From assembly GCA_018398585.1 (NCBI GenBank), contig JAGTTD010000008.1, positions 23,087,172-23,151,171 of the forward strand: 64,000 nucleotides of DNA, in the 5' to 3' direction. The position numbers and the translations under genes were made by a program. The DNA is from Simmondsia chinensis. Taxonomy: Eukaryota; Streptophyta; Magnoliopsida; Caryophyllales; Simmondsiaceae. The notes beneath the pieces were generated by a model. It saw nothing but the letters and a program-made list of their open reading frames with translations. It was not told where the DNA came from and searched no databases. Of this stretch, positions 55,977 through 64,000 are shown one piece after another. Position 1 is the first letter of the stretch. Each line of letters begins with the position of its first letter.

Positions 55977-56741
55977 TTATTGACATACTTCATAAGTCTG
56001 CAGCAATTTCACCACATCTCCCTTCATACCAATCCAATGAAAGTAAGTCTTCAACCTTTGATGAGTACCTTCAATCCCGTATTGGCCTCCCCAAGATGAA
56101 GAGTGGAAGGACAGAATAACCTGCTTCCTCAAGTCAGTTGCTATTCCAATATACACCTTGCCCCTGATTTTGATAATCCCACTGCAAACCACCACACCTG
56201 AATCCTCATCTGTAGCAGGCTTCAGACTTAAGGCTGTGACACACTCTTGTGCAAATGTGTCCCCTACATATGAATCTTGTACCTTCTTCATCCAAGAAGG
56301 CAAGGTTACTGATATGGCATTACAAGTTGCAACATTTCCTTCCTCACGACTTTGAGATAAAGCATCTGTTATAATGTTTTCTCTTTCACTTCTATACTCA
56401 ATCGAATAGTCTAATCCTAACATTTTCATAAGTCCCCTGTGCTGCACTCGAGTAGAAATCTTCTGTTCAAGCAAGTATTTTAGAATTTGATGATTAATCT
56501 TGATTATAGAATGATGGCCATCCAAGCAGTGCCTCCATTTTTGCACAGCCAAAAAGATTGCAAGATCCTCCTTTTCATATATCGATAAACTCACATTCTT
56601 AGGACATAAGGCTTGACTGAGAAAAGCCATTGGCCTTCTTGCTTGTGAAAGAACAGCCCCCACTCCTATGCTACCAGCGTTTGTCTCCAGTATAAAGGCC
56701 AGCTTGAAGTTTGGCATAACCAACACAGGAGCTGCACACAT
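55977..56741 (-). pseudogene. Gypsy RNase H and integrase zinc domain
   Basis: 254 open codons: APVLVMPNFKLAFILETNAG, where the usual ETDAS Asp reads Asn, GAVLSQARRPMAFLSQAL, SIYEKEDLAIFLAVQKWRHC, INHQILKYLLEQKISTRVQH, ENIITDALSQSRE and at the end GTHQRLKTYFHWIGMKGDVV with YEVCQ for the zinc domain. The Asp to Asn change would impair RNase H. Confidence 0.88.
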
Positions 56742-56783
56742 AGCTTCCTTAAGACTTTGAAGAGCCTCCTGGGCTGCTTCTGT

Positions 56784-57510
56784 TCATCCAAAGGCATCTT
56801 TCCTCAAGAGATCTGTCAAGAGTTTGGCTATCATAGCATATCCTAATATAAACTTGCGCCAATAGCCAGTAAGGCCCAAGAATCCCCGCAATTGTTTGAG
56901 TGTAACAGGAACTGGCCAATTCCTCATTACTTGAACCTTGGTTGGGTCAGTAGCAACACCATCACTCGATATAATATGACCCAGGTATTCAACTTGAGCC
57001 CAAGCAAATGAACACTTAGACAATTTGCCAAACAACTTATTCTTCCTCATGATATCAAATACTAGCCTCATATGCTCCACGTGAGTCTCTATAGAAGAAC
57101 TATAAACCAAAATGCCCCCAAAAAACACAAGAACAAACTTCTTCAAGTAAGGCTTGAATAGTGAATTCATAAGGGCTTAAAAGGTTGCCAGAGCATTGGT
57201 TAGCCCAAAAGGCTAACCGCAAACTCATAATGCCCATGGTGTGTGTGAAATGCTGTCTTATGTATATCAGGATCCTTTACTCAAATATGATGATAACCAT
57301 ATCTCAAGTCTAACTTTGAGAAGCACTAAGGGCCATACAGTTCATCTAATAGATCATCAATGATAGGTATTGGAAACTTGTCCTTAATTGTATATGAATT
57401 CAGTTTCCTGTAATCAACACACATGCAAGAGTTTCCATCCTTTTTCTTCACTAGGATCACAGGCAATGCAAAAGGACTATAGCTATGTCGAATGAAGTTT
57501 ATCTTCAAGA
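56784..57510 (-). pseudogene. Gypsy reverse transcriptase
   Basis: 57326-57508 gives FIRHSYSPFALPVILVKKKD, CVDYRKLNSYTIKDKFPIPI and IDDLLDELYG. 56784-57170 gives NSLFKPYLKKFVLVFFGGIL, the active-site box where the two Asp of (Y/F)xDD read Gly-Gly, then HMRLVFDIMRKNKLFGKLSK, CSFAWAQVEYLGHIISSDGV, RGFLGLTGYWRKFILGY. The middle is broken by stops near 57180-57325. With Gly-Gly in place of Asp-Asp it cannot polymerise. Confidence 0.9.
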
Positions 57511-57618
57511 GTTCATCTATTTATCTTTCAATCTCACTCTTTTGAGAGTGTGGATATTTGTTTGGTCTCATGTTAACTGGATAAGAATCAACTTTCAAAA
57601 AATAGCATGAGTTATTGC

Positions 57619-58301
57619 TCATTTTGGGGAAAGAATACTCGGTTGTTCGAAAAGGTCCTTATAATCCTGGATAAGTGTGTCAAGTAATGGGTTCGATTTG
57701 ATCTGAGCATCCATAAGCTGAGCAACCACAGGGAAAAGATGGCCTATCCATTGATAGCTTCTCTTCTTGATTACTCCATCCAATCTTTTACTTGGCATCA
57801 TTTACAATTGCCCTTGTTCAACAATGCCCCGCAGTTGAATTTCTTAGCCCTCTTTATCAAAAGCCACTGTCACTTGGTTGAAATCAAAAACTATGGGGCT
57901 GATTGTCTTCATCTAGTCCACTCCTAGGACCATATCACACCCTCTCAATCTAAGAACTCTGAAATCAAACACGAAATCATGTCCTTGTATCACCCAACTG
58001 AACGTTTGCATTTCGTTTGTGTCAAAATAGAGTTCCCATCTTCCACTGTAATGGCTAAAGGACTGGTCTTGATCATTTCATGTCCCACTTCCCTCACTAT
58101 CTTAGGATCCACAAACTTATGCGTGCTACCACTATCAATCAAAATCAACAATGGCTCATGTCCAGTTTCACCTATGATTCGAATTTTATTGTGTGATCCT
58201 TTACCAGTCAAAACTTGAACTGATGTTCCCATTTCATCATTACCAGATTCCTCCACATTTGTCTGATCTTGCACTTCATAACCTTCCTCACTTATTACCA
58301 A
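57619..58301 (-). pseudogene. Gypsy protease and linker
   Basis: 57990-58301 has RIIGETGHEPLLILIDSGST and HKFVDPKIVREVGH, the D-S-G box with typical flanking residues. The linker to RT (57619-57985) is broken over frames but includes PLLDTLIQDYKDLFEQPSIL. Confidence 0.85.
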
Positions 58302-58385
58302 AGTAATATTTCTAGTTTCATTTAAAGCGTAACTTATGAGCCTTCTTCTCTTCTATACTCAAAGGTCTATTGGCTGCAGGAGCTG

Positions 58386-59048
58386 CTATTTGTAAGGGTG
58401 TTGCCCCGAAATAGTCCTGGAATGCTGGCCCTCTAGTGCAACCAAAAATGTGTTCTCAAAAAGCCTTGCCTTGGAATATGCTTGAGACAATGTAAGAGGA
58501 TACAATGCTTTAAACAAATTCTTAATTATGGGCTTCAATCCACTTGTACAACTAGAAACATAGTAGGCCTCAGTGCCCCCTGGATTCACTGTCATCATTT
58601 AAGCCTTCAAATGTTCAAACCTTGTCAAGTAATCTTCAACAGATGTTACTTGTACCAATTTATTGAAGTTATCTACCACATCACTAAGGTCTTCATCATC
58701 ATATCGCTCACACAATTCAATCACAAATTTAGACCATGAGAGAATTGGATTGCTGCGAATCAAACTATAAAACCACACCTCATGATCACCACTCAAATAA
58801 ATAGCAGGCGGCTCAATCTTCTCAGCTTCAGCTACTTGGTAGAAACGAAAATACCTCTCACATTGCCTAATCCATGAATGAGGATGTTTACCATCAAAAG
58901 ATTCCAATTCCAATCGTGGTTTCCTGAATCCACTGCTTCTAGGCCCTGCCGCACCTTCTTTACATTCACTAGAATTACGAGAATTTGAAAGATCTAGTGG
59001 TCTAGCCTGCTGACTAGCAGTTGAAAGCACTCTAACTCTTGCAGGCAA
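58386..59048 (-). pseudogene. Gypsy gag (Retrotrans_gag type)
   Basis: 58599-59048 has PRLELESFDGKHPHSWIRQC and RYFRFYQVAEAEKIEPPAIY, SGDHEVWFYSLIRSNPILSW, SKFVIELCERYDDEDLSDVV, FNKLVQVTSVEDYLTRFEHL; 58386-58598 continues with SCTSGLKPIIKNLFKALYPL after a stop. The start of the frame at 59048 is a Met near PARVRVLSTAS. Confidence 0.88.
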
Positions 59049-59433
59049 GCTTTGTCTATGTATCTGCTCCTGTAAGCCATTGAGCTGTTGAGATTGTATT
59101 TCAATTTCTAAACAATACTACTCTACACCATAGCCATCATCTACTTCATTTGATTCATGAATTGGTCTAAGTGATCTCCTCACTGAGGTACTGCAGTAGC
59201 TTCGGTATTAGTTCCAGTAGCTGTAGCCGCATCATAAGTCGCAGCATTAGTGGCCTCATTAGCTCGAGCAGTGTCTCCTCCAGTCATTTGAACTGTCGTC
59301 TTTCATCTGGCCAGATCGTGAACACAGATCATAAGAGCTCGAGAAAGACTGATCCAATCTAAACAACTGAATCAAGAACAAAAAAAGCGTGTTCAGCTGC
59401 TAAACAATTTCAACTTGATCGGAAGCAATTATT

Positions 59434-59450
59434 CAGGCTTTGATACCTAT
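59434..59450 (-). other. Primer-binding site of chromovirus-like element, damaged
   Basis: The minus strand reads AATAGGTATCAAAGCC..., a changed TGGTATCAGAGCC site next to the 5' LTR. Confidence 0.7.
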
Positions 59451-59811
59451 TGTTGTGATTCAAGTTAATTCTTGAATCACAACCTTCGATTGAAGAAGAA
59501 TTGAGATGAAAATCAAGATAAGAATCAAGAGAAGAGATGAGAATTCAGAGAATTAGGGTTGAGAAAAGGAGAAAATTTATTTCATTCATAACAAGAATCT
59601 TATTGCAAGAGATAATGAGCTTTTTATACAAGAAAACTAACTTAAGATACAAAGAATCGCGACAAACAACTACCGGCTACATAACTGCCAAAAACAGAAC
59701 ACGAGCCAACTACCAACCTCTTTTCCAGCCAAAAAACCACTTCAAAGCCTTACATGAAATTTTACAAGAAAGAAGAATCAAAACAGCTTCAAATTAGCTC
59801 TAATCGTGACA
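59451..59811 (-). repeat. 5' LTR of chromovirus-like element
   Basis: Pairs with 54530-54896. The promoter is probably the TATAAAAA on the minus strand at 59621-59628. Confidence 0.92.
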
Positions 59812-59922
59812 AAATATGCTTCAAAATATTGACATTGGTAGCGTTAGCTCTTCTTATGTCTTGTCTCACATTGAAAGAAGAGGTTTGGGACTGAGTTGAT
59901 TGTTTCCATCATCTCATCCTGC

Positions 59923-60112
59923 ACCCCACATCGGATTGGAGAAAGCATTAAACCTTGTATAAAAATCCTAGCGTCTATTGTGCTTGGTAAGTTGTTATGG
60001 TCCCCTTGGAGCTAAGGTGGACCACACGTGTGCGCCTGCTGGATGCCCCCTGAGTCGGGCTATGGCGTGGGCAGGGGTTGCTTGCGAGAGGATTTTTTTT
60101 TTTTTTTTTTTT
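59923..60112 (+). ncRNA. Candidate Pol III (USE/TATA) transcription unit
   Basis: 59923-59933 accccacatcg is one mismatch from the plant snRNA upstream element RTCCCACATCG. 24 bases further is tataaaaa at 59958-59965. A T20 run at 60093-60112 would terminate Pol III. About 24 bp between USE and TATA is the Pol III spacing (Pol II snRNA genes use about ten more). The predicted RNA starts near 59985-59992, is about 105 nt long and can form stems ggtcc/ggacc (59999-60003 with 60019-60023) and cccctg/cagggg (60047-60052 with 60072-60077). It does not match U6, U3 or 7SL as far as I can see by eye. It may instead be part of a degraded LTR, since CCCACATCG words occur there too. Confidence 0.3.
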
Positions 60113-60689
60113 GGTTGGGATTTGCTAGTCATTTTAGGAATAAACTTGCCCGTTGGCAGGATTAATGCTCTTGTAACTGGAAGGTTAATGCAATCATAAG
60201 GTAAGGACAATTACAGAGTTTTTGAATTATGGCCAATAAATTCAGTGTCTTCTCCATCTACTTATGTAAAAGATCTGGTAGACCACTCTCAATATACAAA
60301 AAAAATCAGTTCTCTCTCTCCCCCTCCCACTCACTTATGTTAGTTCTCTTGATATGAATTGTTCGAGGCTCTGCCATACTATACCCTCGAGTACGTGGGT
60401 GCTACGGCCACCATGTCAACCCTGGGAGTCGATTGTCAAAAGTCCAGTGTGTACTAATGCTGGGGCAAATTTAGCTTACGGCAATGGTAATTCCATGACG
60501 TGGTAATCCCTTTCCACTTTTTTGAGTTTTTGTTCACCCTAAGTTTTCCTAAGTTGATTGTACGTCTTCTATTTTTCCAACAATTTAATGCCAAATTTAA
60601 AGATATTTGGTCAATCCACTATCTTTGGTTAGTCGTATGTTGTTGCAACTTTTTGTATTCTTGACATGTCCAAAGCTGCTTTGTTAAAC
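60113..60689. other. Unassigned region before the last Copia element
   Basis: Contains a C/T-rich stretch near 60308-60330 and a block 'gaggctctgccatactata...tcgagtacgtgggtgctacgg' at 60370-60420. A 5' LTR of the following Copia might lie here, but I found no primer site and no LTR partner within the window. Confidence 0.4.
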
Positions 60690-61450
60690 TAGAAACATTA
60701 TATGGAGTGGTCTGATAAGATGTTGTTTTTCTTAGAACAACTTAGAGTCGATTACACTTCATTTGGTGATAACTGTACTGATGATGTGTACCAAACTACT
60801 CTTAATGCAACAATTTAAAACTTTGAAATGGACAACCGAATTGCTAGGGATAATTTGTTGCTTTTATGACCCTAGCACTTTACACATTGTATAACAAACA
60901 TAAAACTGCAAAAGAAATTTGGGAAACCTTGAAACGTAAGTATAGGGCTGATGATATAGGAAAGAATTATGCTGCAAGTCATTTGTAAAATTATACTATG
61001 ACTAATGAAAAGCTGATCACGGCTCTGATCCTTGAATATGTGCAATTGGTTAATGTTGTTCTTATTGAAGGAATGGTTATGTGTGAACATCTGTAAGTTA
61101 ATTGTTTGCTTGAGAAGTTACCACCCTCTTAGGACAATTTCAAACATCAGATCAAGCACAAGAAGGATGACCTGACTCTGATTAAGGAAGCAAACCAAAT
61201 ACTGGGTAAAAGGAAGGTTTATTCTCACTCTTCCTCTGCTACTAATATTGTTGAAAACTCCGTAGTAAAAGGAACAGGTAACAGTGAACAAAAGGGAAAG
61301 TTCTCCAAAGGGAAGAAAAAGACAAAGCCTAATTCTAAAAAGGGAGTGAACAAGTTCAAAGGTCAATGCTAGGTGTGTGGAGAACTAAGTTAAGCTGCCT
61401 ACAAATGCTCAAAAAGCCATGGAGAAGAAAAGCCGGTAGATACAAAACCT
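60690..61450 (+). pseudogene. Copia gag remnant
   Basis: Reads YMEWSDKMLFFLEQLRVDYT, FEMDNRIARDNLLLL, then, after breaks, NYTMTNEKLITALILEYVQL, LEKLPPS followed by a stop, FKHQIKHKKDDLTLIKEANQ. The zinc knuckle near 61366 has CxVCGEL...AAYKC with the His position replaced by a stop. Several further stops. Confidence 0.78.
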
Positions 61451-61499
61451 CGCGCCCACTTGACTAAAGACTGCATTGCAGAGGCCATTTATTTCAGTG

Positions 61500-61960
61500 A
61501 TCTCGGAGGTCAATTTTCTCGGTAACACGATTGAGTGGATCGTAGATACTGGGGCTACAAGGCACATCTGCGTCAACACGGATTTATTCACTAAGTATGA
61601 GAAGTTGGGTGAGGGTGAGGTATTGTATATGATCAACTGAAATTCAAGGGCAGTGCTTCATAAAGGGGAGATTCTTCTCAAACTCACTTATGAAAAAATT
61701 TTATATTTGAATAATGTCTTACATGTTTCTGATACTCCTTGAAACCTAGTTTTTGGTGCACTGCTGAATAAGGCTGGTATAAAATCGATTTTTGAATCCG
61801 ATAAGATTGTGCTAAGTAGAAACAGAGAATATGTTGATAAGAGGCTTGTTTGTGCTAAATGTTGTTGACGACATGAATAAACCAAGTTCTTTTTCTTATA
61901 TTGCCGAGTCACTTGAATTATTGCATGCTAGGTTAGGTCCTGTGAATGTTGCATCATTAA
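61500..61960 (+). pseudogene. Copia protease
   Basis: VEWIVDTGATRHICVNTDLF has the catalytic D-T-G, followed by LTKYEKLGEGEVLYM, RAVLHKGEILLKLTYEKILY and NNVLHVSDTP. The pre-integrase part LLHARLGPVNVASLKNLKV has Pro where the second His of H..LGH is expected. Confidence 0.82.
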
Positions 61961-62039
61961 AAAATTTAAAAGTTTAAACTGAATCTCTAGCTTTTGTAAT
62001 AAAGAGTTCACAAAATGTGAGATATTTGTGGAGTGCTAA

Positions 62040-62760
62040 ACATCCTAGAAAGGCCTTTAATAAAAAGGTAAAAGGGACAATGATACAGCTAGAATTAATA
62101 AACACTAACCTATGAGATTTTAAGAAGACTATAAGTTTGGGTGGTAAACATTACTATATCACCTTTGTCTACGATTATTCTAGGTTTATGAGAGTTTACC
62201 TCCTTAGAACTAAGGATAAGGCCGAGGACATGTTTAAAATCTACTAGATTGAGGTCGAAAGCTAGTGAGACGAAAATATTAAGAGAGTTAGGAGTGATAG
62301 GGGAGAAGAATATGATTTTGGGCCTCTTGAAGGATTTTGTAAAGAACATGGAATCATACATGCAGTCTCAGCCCCTTACACACCTGACCAAAATAGTATA
62401 GCAGAAAGGAAGAATCAGACTTTAAAAGAAATGATGAATGCTATGTTGATAAGTTCGGGTTTACCTAGCAACATGTGGGGGCAAGCAATTCTATGTGCAT
62501 GCTGAGTTGAACCATGTACTGCATAAAAAGGTTAGACAAAACACCCTATGAATTATGGAAAGGCTTTGCACCAAATCTTAGCTATCTAAAGATATGGGGG
62601 TGTCTCTATCTAACATTAAGAGGGACGAGAGAGGTCCCAAAACCTAGATGCAGTTGTCATTTGTTATGCAAGCAATTCTGCTACATATAGGTTCATTTTG
62701 AAGTATAATGATTCTTTTGTACTTGGTAGTATTTTGGAGTCTAGAGATATTGATTTTCTG
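62040..62760 (+). pseudogene. Copia integrase
   Basis: HYYITFVYDYSRFMRVYLLR supplies the first core Asp region, VRSDRGEEYDFGPLEGFCKE the second, and SAPYTPDQNSIAERKNQTLK the Glu. MMNAMLISSGLPSNMWGQAI follows. Stops and frame changes lie at about 62110, 62250, 62510 and beyond. Confidence 0.85.
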
Positions 62761-62955
62761 AAAATATTTTTCCAAGTCACCCATTATTGAGAATTCTAAT
62801 GAATACTTGACCAAATGAGCTACACCTCAATCTCATGAGATTTCTAAACCTAGGAGCAAGAGGATTAAACAGAAAAAACCTTTGGTCCAGATTCCTTAAC
62901 AACTTTTTTTACTTCAGATAATGAAATTCATGAAGAATTTATTTATGCCTTTATA

Positions 62956-64000
62956 ATGGAACAAGACCCTAAAACTTATGAGTCAGCTACTAAATTAGTA
63001 GATGTTGTATTTTGGAAAGAAAAAATAAACAATGAACTAGATTCAATATTGAGCAATCACAAGTGGGAACTTATAGATTTGCCCAAAGGATGGGAACCAT
63101 TAGTGTGTAAGTGGGTGTTTAGGAGAAAATTGAAGGCCGATGGTACCATTAACAAGTTTAAATCTTGACATGTAGCAAAAGGATATACTCAAAAGAAGGA
63201 TGTGAACTTCTTTGATACTTACGCACCTATGACTAAGATTGCTACTATTAGGGTCTTAATAGCTTTAGCCGCTATTCATAATTTCGTCATTCATTAGATG
63301 GATGTTAAAACTACTTTCCTAAATGGTGATTTAGATTAACAAATTCACATGGAACAAATCAAAGGGTTTAAATTTCCGGAAAAGGAGGATAAAGTATGCA
63401 TATTAATATAGTCATTATACGGTCTTAAGCAAGTACCGAAACAATAGCACCAAAAGTTTGATAGCAAATTTGTTGGTGATGGTTTTATTGATAATGATTG
63501 TGATATGTGTGTATACTATGAGACCAGTGATAAAGGATGTGTGATTATTTTTTTATATGTGGATGACATGCTTATTTTTGGCACTAATGTCAATATTGTA
63601 CTTGAGACCAAATCTTTTCTAAATTCGAAATTTTGACATGAAGGATATGGGTGAGGCTAATGTAATCCTAGGAATTAAGATTATAAAGACAGAAGAAGGG
63701 ATTTCCTTAAATCAAACCCACTATGTGGAAAAGATTTTAAGAAAATTCAATTACTTTGATGTTGATCCTGTGAGAACACCTTATGACCTTTCTGTTAATT
63801 TAAGAAAGAATAATGGAATTGGAGTGTCTCAATCGGAATATGGAGAAATAATCGGTAGTGTTATGTTTTTGATGAACTCCATACGTTAGGACATTCCCTA
63901 TGCTGTGAGTAGGCTCAGTCGCTATACCCATAACCCTAATCGAGAACATTTGAATGCTTTGACCCGATTACTCAAATCTTTAAGAGGGGCGATGTATTGG
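62956..64000 (+). pseudogene. Copia reverse transcriptase, partial
   Basis: 62956-63168 reads KLVDVVFWKEKINNELDSIL, NHKWELIDLPKG and VCKWVFRRKLKADGTINKF, then a stop. DVKTTFLNGDLD supplies the first Asp and SLYGLKQVPK follows. FLYVDDMLIFGTN near 63555-63590 is the active site with both Asp intact. 63638-63889 continues KDMGEANVILGIKI, YVEKILRKFNYFDVDPVRTP, to a stop and then AVSRLSRYTHNPNREHL at the window end. RNase H lies outside. Confidence 0.87.

Larger units (their letters stand above)
54530..59811 (-). mobile_element. Ty3/Gypsy chromovirus-like element, defective
   Basis: LTRs at 54530-54896 and 59451-59811, 5-bp duplication aaata (54525-54529 and 59812-59816), purine tract after the left LTR and a damaged primer site before the right LTR, all on the minus strand. 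Domain order: gag, protease, RT, RNase H, integrase with a C-terminal chromodomain-like part (Gypsy order). Stops and frameshifts are scattered through the coding region, and the RT and RNase H catalytic residues are changed. Confidence 0.93.
60690..64000 (+). mobile_element. Ty1/Copia retrotransposon, partial, runs off the window
   Basis: Plus-strand Copia domains in order, with stops and frameshifts; the 3' end is outside. gag about 60690-61450, protease near 61540, pre-integrase near 61920, integrase about 62130-62510, RT from about 62956 to the window end. The protein words differ from those of the short-LTR and family A Copias, so this is a third Copia family. Confidence 0.85.

Noticed and set aside
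60093..60112. T20 read as a poly(A) tail of a minus-strand retroposon
   Set aside because: No target duplication flanking a candidate retroposon could be found, and no LINE or SINE sequence lies to its right. It is kept only as a possible Pol III terminator.
1..64000. tRNA, rRNA, endogenous pararetrovirus or host gene models
   Set aside because: No cloverleaf with intact boxes, no rRNA-like sequence, no movement-protein or coat-protein motif next to an RT, and no multi-exon host gene was recognised. All RT sequences belong to LTR elements or LINEs.

Overview
This window looks like intergenic heterochromatin of a flowering plant. It is AT-rich and holds no gene I can recognise as an ordinary host gene. 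Almost everything is transposable-element DNA: five Ty1/Copia copies, three Ty3/Gypsy copies (a Tat-like element, a short element and a chromovirus), one solo LTR, one LTR element without coding capacity, one RTE-type and one L1-type LINE, a tRNA-derived SINE, a 3' fragment of an RTE element, and two TIR elements of MITE type. All coding sequences carry stops, frameshifts or deletions. The plant assignment rests on the Met-tRNA primer sites (TGGTATCAGAGC type), the Tat-type gag with an extra RNase H, the chromovirus C-terminus, an L1 with a DUF4283-like ORF1, and an RTE LINE ending in (TTG)n.

Layout. 1-2314: an LTR of a long-LTR Copia family ('family A'), interrupted by a TIR element. 2441-11201: a complete but defective minus-strand family A element (target duplication CCACC). 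11377-12440: a 43-bp tandem array. 12791-13631: a long-TIR MITE. 13632-15140: unassigned. 15141-19159: a short minus-strand Gypsy element (ACTTG) holding a 1.4-kb solo LTR (TGGTG).

19160-47388 is one deep nest. A plus-strand Tat-like Gypsy has an LTR carrying a SINE and an RTE 3' fragment. It was hit in the integrase region by a plus-strand family A Copia (25807-47208). The Copia 5' LTR was hit by a minus-strand RTE LINE (26741-35157), and the LINE by a non-coding LTR element (28701-34949). The Copia RT region was hit by a short-LTR Copia (40130-45494). A later deletion fused the Copia 3' LTR to the end of the Gypsy LTR at 47208/47209, and a nearly perfect 764-bp tandem duplication covers the left Gypsy/Copia junction.

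47389-48085: unassigned. 48086-54229: a near full-length minus-strand L1 LINE with a 551-codon open RT segment. 54530-59811: a minus-strand chromovirus-like Gypsy (AAATA). 59817-60690: unassigned, with a possible Pol III-type transcription unit. 60690-64000: a plus-strand Copia that runs off the window.

The elements do not work together as a pathway. The informative content is their relative order of insertion, the lesions that inactivated them, and a few non-coding structures (palindrome ladders, leader repeats, a USE/TATA/T-run unit). I found no clear new functional system. The best candidates for a second look are the Pol III-like unit, the non-coding LTR element, and the conserved leader of the family A Copia.
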